Assembly (NCBI RefSeq): GCF_026015885.1
Contig: NZ_JAPDUG010000002.1
Location: forward strand, 1,090,163 to 1,154,162
Length of the DNA stretch: 64,000 nt
Direction of reading: 5' to 3'
From: Halocynthiibacter sp. SDUM655004
GTDB lineage: Bacteria > Pseudomonadota > Alphaproteobacteria > Rhodobacterales > Rhodobacteraceae
Below the pieces are notes generated by a model. That model worked only from the letters and a program-made list of their open reading frames with translations. It was not told where the DNA came from and did not search any database. Below are positions 55,553 to 64,000 of this stretch, piece after piece; the stretch's first letter is position 1; every line of letters begins with the position of its first letter. The position numbers and the translations under genes were made by a program.

Positions 55553-56304
55553 CCTTGCGGCGGTTGGGGAGATGGTTGCTCGTGTTTGGGATTTTGGTTG
55601 CCTTGGCGGTATATCTAGTGCCCGACCAAACCAAGCATGCGATTGGCAGCCTCCTCCGCCCGCACGAAAACTGGCCTGATATACGAGAACGCATTGACCT
55701 GCCCTTGCAAGAGCAGCTTGCCAATGCCGGTTTCGCACCAGGCATGCCCGTCCATATCCGCATTTTCAAAGAGGAACAGCAGCTCGAAGTTTGGTTGAAA
55801 CCCGACGACGAGTTCAAACTGTTCAAATCTTATGAAATCTGCAATTTCTCAGGTGACCTCGGCCCCAAACTTAAGGAAGGTGATCGACAATCGCCGGAAG
55901 GGTTCTATCGTGTCGATCGCTCAGCCTTAAACCCAAACAGCCGTTATCATTTGTCGTTTAATCTGGGATTTCCCAATCGCTTTGATCAATCCTTGGGCCG
56001 TACCGGTAGCTACCTAATGGTGCACGGTAGTTGTGTCTCGATTGGGTGCTACGCGATGACAGATGCAGGAATTGAGGAAATCTATTTTCTGGTCGAATCT
56101 GCGCTCAAAAATGGTCAGCATTTCGTTTCGGTCAATGCTTACCCGTTTCGCATGACGCCCGAACGATTGGAGCAGGAAAGCACGCATCAGTGGTACGCGT
56201 TCTGGCAAAACCTGAAATTGGGCTACGACATATTTGAAGCTACCCGTAATCCAGCCGCGGTCGCCACTTTGGCGGGCGAGTATCACTTTTCACCGATAGA
56301 TTAG
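55543..56304 (+). CDS. L,D-transpeptidase family (YkuD/YafK-like) protein
   Basis: 253 residues with an N-terminal membrane anchor (LLVFGILVALAVYLV). The YkuD active-site region is MVHGSCVSIGCYAMTD, with the His and the nucleophilic Cys in SIGC. The arrangement is that of YafK/DpaA-type proteins, which form or cut cross-links in peptidoglycan. The start is a TTG at 55543 overlapping the upstream gene by 10 bases; later TTG codons are alternatives. It lies in the ribosomal cluster by insertion and is followed by a terminator. Confidence 0.85.
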   Translation: MAIALRRLGRWLLVFGILVALAVYLVPDQTKHAIGSLLRPHENWPDIRERIDLPLQEQLANAGFAPGMPVHIRIFKEEQQLEVWLKPDDEFKLFKSYEICNFSGDLGPKLKEGDRQSPEGFYRVDRSALNPNSRYHLSFNLGFPNRFDQSLGRTGSYLMVHGSCVSIGCYAMTDAGIEEIYFLVESALKNGQHFVSVNAYPFRMTPERLEQESTHQWYAFWQNLKLGYDIFEATRNPAAVATLAGEYHFSPID

Positions 56305-56427
56305 TCTCAAGGCCGCTCTGAAACGGACCCAAACTGGTATGACCTTAATCGGAGGCGAGATCGGTGATTGAAATCGCATTATCGCTCTTCACCTGATGTC
56401 GCCACCAGTATTCATAGCTCTAAAGCA

Positions 56428-56460
56428 AAACCCCCGCCGATTACTCGACGGGGGTTTCTT
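56428..56460. terminator. Bidirectional terminator between the L,D-transpeptidase and rplP
   Basis: AAACCCCCG / CGGGGGTTT with a 12-base loop, followed by CTTG on the + strand and TTTTGC on the minus strand. It ends both the + gene and the rpsJ-rplP transcript, so the S10 operon now stops after rplP. Confidence 0.85.
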
Positions 56461-56538
56461 GTTTGTCTGGCTTATGCGGAACGCGCATTTGCAAGCAAAT
56501 ACGCTGCCTCCGCTACGTCGCGCTAAAGCGCAACGGGT

Positions 56539-56952
56539 TTACCAATCTTCGCGGACCACTGTGCGGGTTTTGACCGGCAGTTTCATCGCTGCAAGGCGAA
56601 GAGCCTCACGCGCTGTTACTTCGTCAACACCGTCGATCTCAAAGAGAATACGACCAGGCTTAACTTTCGCAGCCCAAAAATCGACAGAACCTTTACCTTT
56701 ACCCATCCGAACTTCGGTTGGCTTCGAGGTAACTGGCAGATCCGGGAATACACGGATCCAAACACGGCCCTGACGTTTCATGTGACGTGTCATTGCACGA
56801 CGCGCGGCTTCGATTTGACGCGCTGTGATACGCTCGGGCTGTGTGGATTTGAGGCCATACGTCCCGAATGTCAGTGTGCTTCCGCCTTTTGCCTCACCGT
56901 GGATACGGCCTTTGTGCATTTTGCGGAATTTTGTGCGCTTTGGTTGAAGCAT
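56539..56952 (-). CDS. rplP: 50S ribosomal protein L16
   Basis: 137 residues. [20 protein letters not shown] is the L16 start. L16 shapes the A-site tRNA-binding region. It is the last gene of the S10 half of the cluster, followed by a terminator. Confidence 0.98.
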   Translation of the reverse strand: MLQPKRTKFRKMHKGRIHGEAKGGSTLTFGTYGLKSTQPERITARQIEAARRAMTRHMKRQGRVWIRVFPDLPVTSKPTEVRMGKGKGSVDFWAAKVKPGRILFEIDGVDEVTAREALRLAAMKLPVKTRTVVREDW

Positions 56953-56963
56953 CTAATTTCTCC

Positions 56964-57671
56964 TTAACGACGGCCGCCGGCACCGCGGGGTGCTGGGCCT
57001 TCTTGGAGTTCCTGTTGCTTACGCTCATGCGCCGAAGGATCGTGCTCCATGATCTCGCCTTTGAAGATCCAGACCTTGATGCCGATGATGCCATAAGCAG
57101 TCATCGCTTCGGAATGTGCGTAGTCGATGTCGGCACGCAGAGTGTGCAGAGGCACGCGGCCTTCGCGGTACCATTCAGTACGCGCGATTTCCGCACCGCC
57201 AAGACGACCGGCAACGTTGATACGAATACCAAGCGCGCCCATACGCATTGCGTTCTGTACCGCACGCTTCATAGCGCGACGGAAAGAAACACGGCGCTCA
57301 AGCTGCTGTGCGATATTCTCACCAACGAGAGCCGCATCCATCTCTGGCTTGCGAACTTCAACGATGTTGAGGTGCAGTTCGGACTCTGTCAGCGCTGCGA
57401 GCTTCTTGCGAAGGCCTTCGATGTCAGCACCTTTTTTACCGATGATCACACCAGGACGCGCTGTGTGGATCGTCACACGGCACTTACGGTGTGGACGCTC
57501 GATGATCACGCGGGAAACACCAGCCTGACGGCACTCTTCCTTGATGAACTCACGAATACGGATGTCTTCGAGAAGAAGATCACCGAAATCTTTCGTATCA
57601 GCGTACCAGCGGCTGTCCCAAGTCCGGTTGACCTGAAGGCGCATGCCAATTGGATTTACTTTATTACCCAT
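56964..57671 (-). CDS. rpsC: 30S ribosomal protein S3
   Basis: 235 residues. [20 protein letters not shown] and the KH segment [18 protein letters not shown] identify S3. Its start overlaps the rplV stop by one base. Confidence 0.98.
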   Translation of the reverse strand: MGNKVNPIGMRLQVNRTWDSRWYADTKDFGDLLLEDIRIREFIKEECRQAGVSRVIIERPHRKCRVTIHTARPGVIIGKKGADIEGLRKKLAALTESELHLNIVEVRKPEMDAALVGENIAQQLERRVSFRRAMKRAVQNAMRMGALGIRINVAGRLGGAEIARTEWYREGRVPLHTLRADIDYAHSEAMTAYGIIGIKVWIFKGEIMEHDPSAHERKQQELQEGPAPRGAGGRR

Positions 57672-58051
57672 TATGCTTGCTCCTCATTCTGGCGCACCAA
57701 GATTGTCAGCTCGGAAAACGGCTTCAAAATCTTGCCAAACCGGCCACGGGCGCGAGGGCGTCCGCGTTTCAGGGTCAGGTTCTTGCCAACATAGGCCTCG
57801 GCTACGATCAGCTCGTCAACATCCAGGTTGTGGTTGTTTTCGGCGTTCGCAATCGCGGACTGAAGACATTTCTTTACGTCGGCAGCAATCCGTTTGTTGG
57901 AGAAAGTCAGATCGGTCAGAGCGCGATCAACTTTCTTGCCACGGATCATTGCAGCAACGAGGTTAAGTTTTTGTGGCGAAGTACGGAGCATTTTGACCTT
58001 GGCCATTGCTTCGTTATCAGCCACGCGACGTGCGTTTTTCACTTTTCCCAT
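57671..58051 (-). CDS. rplV: 50S ribosomal protein L22
   Basis: 126 residues from the ATG at 58051. [20 protein letters not shown] and the [20 protein letters not shown] loop, which lines the exit tunnel, are present. Longer upstream frames run into rpsS. Confidence 0.97.
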   Translation of the reverse strand: MGKVKNARRVADNEAMAKVKMLRTSPQKLNLVAAMIRGKKVDRALTDLTFSNKRIAADVKKCLQSAIANAENNHNLDVDELIVAEAYVGKNLTLKRGRPRARGRFGKILKPFSELTILVRQNEEQA

Positions 58052-58055
58052 GGCT

Positions 58056-58334
58056 CTACTTCCGCTTCGCTTTTTTGTCAGCAGCGTGACCGTAATAGGT
58101 ACGAGTTGGCGAATACTCACCAAACTTTTGACCAATCATGTCTTCAGTGACGTTGACGGGGATGTGCTTGTGGCCGTTGTAAACACCAAATGTCAGACCC
58201 ACGAACTGGGGCAGAATGGTGCTACGGCGCGACCAGATTTTGATAACTTCATTGCGGCCAGATTCACGGCTCTTCTCGGCTTTTTTAAGCACGTAAGAGT
58301 CGACAAAAGGGCCTTTCCATACAGAACGAGACAT
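58056..58334 (-). CDS. rpsS: 30S ribosomal protein S19
   Basis: 92 residues. [20 protein letters not shown] and [20 protein letters not shown] match S19. Confidence 0.98.
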   Translation of the reverse strand: MSRSVWKGPFVDSYVLKKAEKSRESGRNEVIKIWSRRSTILPQFVGLTFGVYNGHKHIPVNVTEDMIGQKFGEYSPTRTYYGHAADKKAKRK

Positions 58335-58337
58335 AGA

Positions 58338-59180
58338 TTAACGCCCCTTCTTCTTGGCGTGCCGCGAGCGGATGATAAGCTTGCTGGACGCTTTGTTCTT
58401 GTTGCGAGTGCGCGCACCCTTGGTTGGCTTACCCCATGGTGTCACTGGGTGACGACCACCGGAGGTACGACCTTCACCACCACCATGTGGGTGATCGATC
58501 GGGTTCATAACCACACCACGAACACTTGGGCGGATGCCCTTGTGACGGTTGCGGCCAGCTTTACCGAGGTTTTGGTTGCTGTTGTCAGGGTTAGACACGG
58601 CACCGATTGTGGCCATGCATTCCTGACGCACGAGGCGAAGTTCACCCGAGGAGAGGCGGATCTGTGCGTAAGCACCGTCGCGACCCACGAACTGAGCGTA
58701 TGTACCAGCAGCACGGGCGATCTGGCCGCCTTTGCCTGGCTTGAGCTCAATGTTGTGAACGATTGTACCAATAGGCATGCCGGAGAATGGCATTGCGTTA
58801 CCGGGCTTGATGTCGGCCTTGGCCGAAGCAACAATAGTGTCACCAACTGCGAGACGCTGTGGTGCCAGTACGTATGCTTGTTCGCCATCTTCGTATTTGA
58901 TGAGCGCGATAAATGCCGTCCGGTTCGGGTCATATTCGATCCGCTCTACGGTGGCAGGAACGTCAAACTTGTTACGCTTGAAGTCCACGATACGGTAAAG
59001 GCGCTTTGCACCCCCACCAATGCGACGCATTGTAATCCGCCCGGTGTTGTTCCGGCCGCCCGATTTTGTCATACCCTCTGTGAGGGCCTTGACTGGACGT
59101 CCTTTCCAAAGCTCCGAACGGTCGATCAGAACCAGCCCACGCTGGCCTGGCGTCGTCGGTTTATACGACTTTAGTGCCAT
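58338..59180 (-). CDS. rplB: 50S ribosomal protein L2
   Basis: 280 residues from the ATG at 59180. [20 protein letters not shown] opens L2, and [20 protein letters not shown] is its catalytic-region hallmark. Normally follows rplW directly; here two extra genes and a terminator intervene. Confidence 0.98.
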   Translation of the reverse strand: MALKSYKPTTPGQRGLVLIDRSELWKGRPVKALTEGMTKSGGRNNTGRITMRRIGGGAKRLYRIVDFKRNKFDVPATVERIEYDPNRTAFIALIKYEDGEQAYVLAPQRLAVGDTIVASAKADIKPGNAMPFSGMPIGTIVHNIELKPGKGGQIARAAGTYAQFVGRDGAYAQIRLSSGELRLVRQECMATIGAVSNPDNSNQNLGKAGRNRHKGIRPSVRGVVMNPIDHPHGGGEGRTSGGRHPVTPWGKPTKGARTRNKNKASSKLIIRSRHAKKKGR

Positions 59181-59259
59181 GCTTTCTGTCTTCCGTTTAG
59201 CTATGCGAACCAATCCAATTGAAAAGATCCGCGGTGTGAGCCCCCCGAAGGTGGCCAAT

Positions 59260-59288
59260 ATTGCAAGGTCCGAAAACCTCTATTCCAA
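59260..59288 (-). promoter_or_regulatory. Possible promoter of rplB
   Basis: On the minus strand TTGGAA, a 17-base spacer and TGCAAT give a moderate sigma-70 match just downstream of the terminator hairpin at 59299-59319, about 80 bases before rplB. A new promoter is needed here, because terminators separate rplB from rplW. Confidence 0.3.
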
Positions 59289-59298
59289 AAGGTAAAGA

Positions 59299-59319
59299 GC
59301 CCCAGAACGAATCTGGGGC
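59299..59319 (-). terminator. Terminator between the thermonuclease and rplB
   Basis: GCCCCAGA / TCTGGGGC with a 5-base loop, followed by CTCTTTACC on the minus strand. Confidence 0.7.
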
Positions 59320-59415
59320 CATCACCACCCGCGCGGAGTATCAGAGATGTTGGGGGGTGTCTATGGTGGATGGGAATGTTTTTACGCGAGCAGCAGACTC
59401 TAAAACGGCTCGCGA

Positions 59416-60012
59416 CTATTGGCCATTAGTACCACCATCGCCGCGACTTCTCGCTTCGAATTTTTTCCAAACGTGCATCCGGCCTTTTTGCCGCGCATCA
59501 GCAAGCCATAGCTTCTTGCGTATGTTCGGAACCTCAAGCGGTTTATACTTGCCGCCGGAGAACTTTGCCCAATCAATCGCCAATCCCTGCTTGACCATTT
59601 CCGCCGATAAATCACGCCCGTCAGGCAACGCACATTTTGCAACAGTTCGTCCATAGGCATCAGCTTCAACGAGTTCAGCTCGAATTTCTTGCCCCTTGCA
59701 CATTTTGACTAGAGCCCATTTAGCCTGTTTGCCATAGGGATGATTAATCTCAGGAGCATCTATGCCGAAGAGACGTATCTGAGTCTTTTGAATTACGATT
59801 GTGTCGCCATCAACAATTCGCGCGTATCCCCTAATGACCCGAGTATCAACAAGATGCACCGCAGTCTTGGCATTAAAAGGAGTGACGTTTTGAGGCGCTC
59901 TTGGTCTTGGTTGATAGTTTCTCGGCCGGCTTTTTGACTTCGGCGCGCTTCCGCTGTGAAAGATTGCAACAAAACCTGCTACCAAAAGCGCCAAAACTAT
60001 CAATTCGGTCAT
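59416..60012 (-). CDS. Membrane-anchored thermonuclease (SNase-like) family protein
   Basis: About 198 residues from the ATG at 60012, with an N-terminal hydrophobic anchor (ELIVLALLVAGFVAIFH). The SNase core shows DGDTIVI, the active Arg, Asp and Glu in RLFGIDAPE, and a second Arg in DAYGRTVAKC. It should cut DNA or RNA on the outside of the inner membrane. It is in the middle of the S10 operon between rplW and rplB, with terminators on both sides. Confidence 0.88.
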   Translation of the reverse strand: MTELIVLALLVAGFVAIFHSGSAPKSKSRPRNYQPRPRAPQNVTPFNAKTAVHLVDTRVIRGYARIVDGDTIVIQKTQIRLFGIDAPEINHPYGKQAKWALVKMCKGQEIRAELVEADAYGRTVAKCALPDGRDLSAEMVKQGLAIDWAKFSGGKYKPLEVPNIRKKLWLADARQKGRMHVWKKFEARSRGDGGTNGQ

Positions 60013-60108
60013 AAAGTCACCAATTAGATGCTTAAAAAATAGATTCCTTATAAAATCAGGTATCAATCTGCAATTTTTGGCTTAACTTTACAATCCCACA
60101 GAAAACAA

Positions 60109-60130
60109 CCCCCGCATCGTTGCGCGGGCT
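60109..60130. repeat. 22-base hairpin repeat, copy 1
   Basis: CCCCCGCATCGTTGCGCGGGCT forms a short stem (CGCA/TGCG, then CCC/GGG). 20 of 22 bases match the copy at 61770-61791. It follows the DUF1254 gene on the minus strand and likely ends that transcript. Confidence 0.6.
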
Positions 60131-60184
60131 GCATGTATTACGTCTATTCCCTTTTTTGATCTTTGATCCGCGTTTGGAGCGCAA

Positions 60185-61693
60185 TCAAACCCTCACAAAA
60201 TCAGCCAGCTTAAACCGCTTCTCATTGAGCTCGGCCGTCGGCCCATAAAGGCGCATTGCGGGTAACGGCCTTTTGCCAGCGGTTGGGATCCAGTTGTTTT
60301 CTTTGCCTTCTGGCGCAGTCGGGCCGATCCAAATACTCACACCACCATCCTCATTCTTCTCCATCGTATCGAGATCATAGGAAGACAATGTCGTTCTATC
60401 TTCGGCGGTATAGATAAAGCCCATTGTAGCGCGATCATAAACCGTTAATGCCCAAAACTGTTCAACTGGCATCTCTGCGGGGACATCAAGGCGATAGGTC
60501 TGGCCCCCAACAAGTGGATTACCATCGCTGTCTGCCATGCTCATCAAATATTGAGTTGCCGGCGAGTCCGAAAGGATCTTGGGCATATAGGTACACCAAA
60601 AATACTCGGCCGCGCGCTCGATCGTATCGATGCGATCTTCATAGGTCCAAGTGAACATGTTGTTTTCATCAGCTTGCAATAGCGACGCATATTGACGGTC
60701 TGGCCAAAACAACTGCTCTTTCGGGAATTTGTCGAACCATTCCTGCATATAGAACCAGACGTCATAACTCGCCTGAATCATTGCGCGCTTGGCAACCTCA
60801 TCTGGCTCGAACGGCTCTCCGTGTCGAATTCCGAGCGACGTCAGCATACCCATCGCCAATTTATCTTCTGGCTTCACCGGCTCCACAGACACAATGGCAT
60901 GAAGACTCTCGAATTGCTCCAATCCCCACTCAGGCATTGTTGGATACCGAACATCGAGCGGATCAAAGAACCTCTGCTCTGGAGGGTTTTCGGCTTGGGA
61001 GAGCGGATACATACGAAGCCTCTTCGCATAGGCATATGCATCCTCGTCTGTCATTCCCGGACCCTTCACAGAACGGAAGGCAAACGCCACACGAAAATTA
61101 GGCGAAGGCACATGCAAATACTCCTCCGGAATTTCGCCTTCATAACCAGGAGGCGTAAATAGGTACTTACCCCCCTTCCCCTGATCGAGCCCCGATGGCC
61201 CGACATCGGCAATTGTATATTGCCATGCGTCGACGACTTGACCGTAGAGGCTTCCGTCATCCCCTGCGGGAGGAATTTCAAGAACAGTTGGCCCAGCCTG
61301 AAGGTCTGTGAATGCAGTTATATATGGGGTGGAAGCATTCGCCGTGGTCGCTTCGAGCTTTGCAGTCGCAACTCCCGAATAGGCAATGATGTCATTGTCT
61401 TTCAGTCCCAGATCTTGAAGCGCAGCGGCCCGAAAACGATAGATCGCCAATGCCGGCATCGCCCAAAGCGCCGCTTCAAACGCCCTTTGATATTTCACCT
61501 GATAATCAAAATCACCGATAGAAGAAACTGCGCCCTGCGGTGGCTGCCCACCAATCGGTTCAAAATCACTATTCACAAGCGGTGCAGGGCCGCGCAATTC
61601 CTGCGCTGTTGCCATATTGGCCCCATGCCCGAAACCAAGTAATGCGGCCGTCCCCACCGATGCGCGAAGAATAGTCCTACGAGTAATGCTCAT
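60185..61693 (-). CDS. DUF1254/DUF1214 domain exported protein
   Basis: About 502 residues from the ATG at 61693. The twin-arginine signal ITRRTILRASVGTAALLGFG is followed by DUF1254 (first half) and DUF1214 (second half, from around VPAEMPVEQFWALTVYD). Such proteins are Tat-exported and of unknown role. The gene is between rplW and rplB, and both its ends are marked by nearly identical hairpin repeats, consistent with insertion as a cassette. Confidence 0.87.
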   Translation of the reverse strand: MSITRRTILRASVGTAALLGFGHGANMATAQELRGPAPLVNSDFEPIGGQPPQGAVSSIGDFDYQVKYQRAFEAALWAMPALAIYRFRAAALQDLGLKDNDIIAYSGVATAKLEATTANASTPYITAFTDLQAGPTVLEIPPAGDDGSLYGQVVDAWQYTIADVGPSGLDQGKGGKYLFTPPGYEGEIPEEYLHVPSPNFRVAFAFRSVKGPGMTDEDAYAYAKRLRMYPLSQAENPPEQRFFDPLDVRYPTMPEWGLEQFESLHAIVSVEPVKPEDKLAMGMLTSLGIRHGEPFEPDEVAKRAMIQASYDVWFYMQEWFDKFPKEQLFWPDRQYASLLQADENNMFTWTYEDRIDTIERAAEYFWCTYMPKILSDSPATQYLMSMADSDGNPLVGGQTYRLDVPAEMPVEQFWALTVYDRATMGFIYTAEDRTTLSSYDLDTMEKNEDGGVSIWIGPTAPEGKENNWIPTAGKRPLPAMRLYGPTAELNEKRFKLADFVRV

Positions 61694-61764
61694 GATAAAA
61701 TCGTCCTCTGTATCCCGTAATGGATACCAAAACGCTACCACGCACATTTATGCTCGCAAATACA

Positions 61765-61794
61765 AAAAGCCCCCGCATCGCTGCGAGGGCTTTT
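61765..61794 (-). terminator. Terminator of rplW (hairpin repeat, copy 2)
   Basis: AAAAGCCC / GGGCTTTT plus CGCA / TGCG with one mismatch, loop TCGC, followed on the minus strand by TTTTTGTATTTG. It ends the tuf-rpsJ-rplC-rplD-rplW transcript. Bases 61770-61791 match the copy at 60109-60130. Confidence 0.88.
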
Positions 61795-61816
61795 CAATTA
61801 CTTACGAAAGCTAATC

Positions 61817-62113
61817 TTAGAGTCCTGTGGACACGTCGATTGTGTTGCCTTCCTCAAGAGTAACGTAAGCCTTTTTAACGTCTTTCCGTTTACCTGGCTG
61901 GCCACGGAAGCGTTTGACTTTACCCTTTGTGATCGTCGTGTTGACGGCCTTAACCTTTACACCAAACAGGCTTTCAACAGCCTCTTTGATCTGTGGTTTG
62001 TTGGCGTCGATCGCCACTTCGAAAACAACGGCACCATTTTCAGAAGCCATAGTTGCTTTTTCAGTGATGACCGGCTTGCGGATCACATCGTATTGTTCTG
62101 CTTTGGTGCTCAT
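61817..62113 (-). CDS. rplW: 50S ribosomal protein L23
   Basis: 98 residues. [20 protein letters not shown] is the L23 opening. It overlaps rplD (ATGA) and is followed by a terminator, not by rplB. Confidence 0.98.
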   Translation of the reverse strand: MSTKAEQYDVIRKPVITEKATMASENGAVVFEVAIDANKPQIKEAVESLFGVKVKAVNTTITKGKVKRFRGQPGKRKDVKKAYVTLEEGNTIDVSTGL

Positions 62114-62730
62114 TTCAAACGTGCCTCCAATGCTTCGACACCTGCTTTTGTGATAACAAGTGTATCACGCTTCAGGATGTCATATACGTTTGCACCCATT
62201 GTCGGCAGGATATCCAGACCTTCAATGTTGCGTGCAGCGCGGGCAAAACCCTCGTTTACGTCGGCACCGTCGATCACCAGAGTACGCTTCCAACCCAGTT
62301 CCTTAACAGCTTTCGCCAGAACCGAAGTTTTTGCGTCTTTGACGTCTGTTGTGTCGAGCACAACCAACTCACCCGCAGTCGCTTTCGCAGACAGCGCGTG
62401 ACGCAGACCAAGCTTGCGGAATTTCTTCGTCAGCTCGTGGCCGTGGCTACGCGGGGTTGGGCCCTTGTAAACACCACCTTTGCGGAAGATCGGCGCGTTA
62501 CGGTCACCGTGGCGTGCGCCGCCGGTACCTTTTTGGCGATAGATCTTCTTGGTCGAGTAGGAGGTTTCGGAACGTGTCTTAACCTTGTGCGTACCAGCTT
62601 GCGCATTGTTGCGCTGCCAGCGAACCACACGGTGCAGAATGTCTGCGCGTGGCTCGAGGCCGAAAAGGGCCTCGTCAAGGTCAACAGTACCGGCTTTGCC
62701 ACCGTCGAGTTTGATTACATCAGCCTTCAT
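62110..62730 (-). CDS. rplD: 50S ribosomal protein L4
   Basis: 206 residues. The tunnel loop [20 protein letters not shown] and [14 protein letters not shown] match L4. It overlaps rplC and rplW (ATGA at both ends). Confidence 0.98.
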   Translation of the reverse strand: MKADVIKLDGGKAGTVDLDEALFGLEPRADILHRVVRWQRNNAQAGTHKVKTRSETSYSTKKIYRQKGTGGARHGDRNAPIFRKGGVYKGPTPRSHGHELTKKFRKLGLRHALSAKATAGELVVLDTTDVKDAKTSVLAKAVKELGWKRTLVIDGADVNEGFARAARNIEGLDILPTMGANVYDILKRDTLVITKAGVEALEARLK

Positions 62731-63449
62731 TCTTCTGCTCCTTCAGCGGGAGCCTCGGCAGGCGCTTCTACAACTGCGCTTTTCAGCGCTGCTGGGAAGG
62801 GCACACCCTCAGGCAGTTTCTTTTTGACAGCGTCCTTAACAGTCACCCAGCCACCTTTAGAGCCCGGAACAGCGCCTTTGACCATGATCAAGCCTCGGTC
62901 GGCATCTGTACGAACAACTTCGAGGTTTTGGGTTGTTACACGGGCAGCACCCATGTGACCGGCCATTTTCTTACCTTTGAAAACACGGCCGGGTTCCTGA
63001 CACTGACCGGTGGAGCCGTGCGAACGGTGGCTGATCGACACACCGTGAGTGGCGCGAAGACCACCGAAGTTGTGACGCTTCATAGCACCGGCAAAGCCTT
63101 TACCGATCGACGTGCCGGACACGTCAACTTTTTGACCTTCTACGTAATGCTCAGCAGAGATCTCTTCGCCAACGGCAATGAGGTTCTCTTCGGAAACGCG
63201 GAATTCCGCGATTTTCCGCTTCGGCGCAACGTTTGCCTTGGCAAAGTGACCACGCATTGCTTGCGAAGTATTCTTTGCTTTGGCTGTGCCTGCACCAAGC
63301 TGAACAGCAGTGTAGCCGTCACGGTCAGCAGTACGCTGATCGACGACCTGAAGGTTTTCGAGCTGGAGTACGGTTACAGGAATCTGCTTGCCGTCTTCCA
63401 TGAAAAGGCGGGTCATACCAACCTTTTTCGCAATTACACCAGAGCGCAT
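62727..63449 (-). CDS. rplC: 50S ribosomal protein L3
   Basis: 240 residues. [20 protein letters not shown] and the core [20 protein letters not shown] match L3. An alanine/glutamate-rich tail follows. Confidence 0.98.
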   Translation of the reverse strand: MRSGVIAKKVGMTRLFMEDGKQIPVTVLQLENLQVVDQRTADRDGYTAVQLGAGTAKAKNTSQAMRGHFAKANVAPKRKIAEFRVSEENLIAVGEEISAEHYVEGQKVDVSGTSIGKGFAGAMKRHNFGGLRATHGVSISHRSHGSTGQCQEPGRVFKGKKMAGHMGAARVTTQNLEVVRTDADRGLIMVKGAVPGSKGGWVTVKDAVKKKLPEGVPFPAALKSAVVEAPAEAPAEGAEE

Positions 63450-63462
63450 CTAGATACCCTCC

Positions 63463-63771
63463 TTAAACCTTGATCTCGACGTCAACACCGGCAGCAAGGT
63501 CGAGCTTCATCAGCGCGTCTACTGTTTGTGGTGTTGGATCGACGATATCCAGCAGGCGTTTGTGCGTGCGGATTTCGAACTGATCGCGGGATTTCTTGTT
63601 CACGTGAGGACCACGTAGAACGGTGAATTTCTCGATTTTGTTCGGCAGCGGGATAGGACCACGGACTGTGGCACCTGTGCGCTTGGCCGTAGAAACGATT
63701 TCCTGTGTGCTGGCGTCCAGTACACGGAAGTCGAAGGCCTTGAGCCGAATGCGAATGTTTTGCGACTGCAT
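63463..63771 (-). CDS. rpsJ: 30S ribosomal protein S10
   Basis: 102 residues. [20 protein letters not shown] and [20 protein letters not shown] match S10. First gene of the S10 cluster after tuf. Confidence 0.98.
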   Translation of the reverse strand: MQSQNIRIRLKAFDFRVLDASTQEIVSTAKRTGATVRGPIPLPNKIEKFTVLRGPHVNKKSRDQFEIRTHKRLLDIVDPTPQTVDALMKLDLAAGVDVEIKV

Positions 63772-63860
63772 GTCGTTGCCTTTCGCGGCTTAAAAGTTGA
63801 GAGGTGGAAACACGCGGGATTGCGCCCCCCACATCGAACCTATTCGTAGTTCAATGAAAG

Positions 63861-63883
63861 TGGCGCCCCATTGCAGGGCGCCA
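63861..63883 (-). terminator. Hairpin between tuf and rpsJ
   Basis: A perfect 8-bp stem (TGGCGCCC / GGGCGCCA) with a 7-base loop, 25 bases after the tuf stop, followed on the minus strand by ACTTTC. It may be a partial terminator. Confidence 0.6.
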
Positions 63884-63907
63884 AATCTGGTTCGAGAAGC
63901 TTATCGC

Positions 63908-64000
63908 TTACTCTTTGATGGAGGATACGACGCCGGAGCCGACAGTGCGGCCGCCTTCGCGGATCGCAAAGCGGAGGCCTTCTTCCATCGCGATCGGTGC
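63908..64000 (-). CDS. tuf: Elongation factor Tu, 3' end
   Basis: The last 30 codons, ending at the stop in 63908-63910: [20 protein letters not shown] then SGVVSSIKE, the invariant EF-Tu C-terminus. The rest of the gene lies beyond the window. Confidence 0.97.
   Translation of the reverse strand, partial: APIAMEEGLRFAIREGGRTVGSGVVSSIKE

Noticed and set aside
57894..59174. 426-codon + strand frame opposite rplB, rpsS and rplV
   Set aside because: Antisense to ribosomal genes; no recognisable domain.

Overview
The window looks like chromosome of a marine alphaproteobacterium of the Rhodobacterales (Roseobacter group). The evidence is gene content: a bztABCD/aapJQMP-type amino-acid ABC transporter, a cytoplasmic SoeABC-type sulfite dehydrogenase, an Atp12 F1-ATPase chaperone, an rpmH-rnpA-yidD-...-yidC-MOSC-engB-argB block, and a LuxR/LuxI pair directly beyond rplQ. 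The assignment is inferred from content and synteny, not from a search. No insertion sequence, prophage, integron or CRISPR array is visible.

Layout. (1) 1-6647, + strand: a TRAP transporter (large permease cut by the window edge, then a DUF4336 protein, then a Tat-exported binding protein) followed by a GlnT-like glutamine-synthetase-family ligase, an aldehyde dehydrogenase and an iron-type alcohol dehydrogenase. This reads as uptake and gamma-glutamyl-type catabolism of an amine or amino alcohol. (2) 6829-11251, +: soeABC. (3) 11297-14458, -: NhaA antiporter and a membrane alpha/beta hydrolase. (4) 14611-20468: a sugar-acid-type cluster (kinase, divergent enolase, FAH-family diketo-acid hydrolase, two SDRs) with a divergent LacI regulator and a perfect palindromic operator candidate. 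(5) 20603-24346, -: tRNA-Arg(ACG), an orphan histidine kinase, a flavoprotein disulfide-type reductase and a TVP38 membrane protein. (6) 24664-33619, +: rpmH, rnpA, yidD, ttcA, an EAL phosphodiesterase, yidC, MOSC, engB, argB, a sterol-desaturase-type hydroxylase and a SixA-type phosphatase. (7) 33672-42647, -: bztABCD, then atp12, a HAD phosphatase, an RluA-family pseudouridine synthase, crcB and rarA. (8) 42754-44370: luxR-luxI quorum-sensing pair and a 424-base intergenic region with a palindrome and strong hairpins. (9) 44439-64000, -: the alpha, spc and S10 ribosomal-protein operons up to the 3' end of tuf.

Most interesting points. The kinase/enolase/FAH/SDR cluster couples the back end of the known deoxy-sugar-acid (diketo-hydrolase) route to an enolase paralogue. 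That paralogue keeps the general base Lys and the metal ligands but has lost the active-site His (now Ala), and the metal-side Glu is Asp. It could be an undescribed phosphorylated-intermediate route. The S10-spc ribosomal region is broken twice by non-ribosomal genes. One break (GNAT, 2OG-oxygenase-like, L,D-transpeptidase) lies between rplP and rpmC. The other (DUF1254, thermonuclease) lies between rplW and rplB. New promoters and terminators are visible, and the DUF1254 gene is flanked by two almost identical 22-base terminator repeats.
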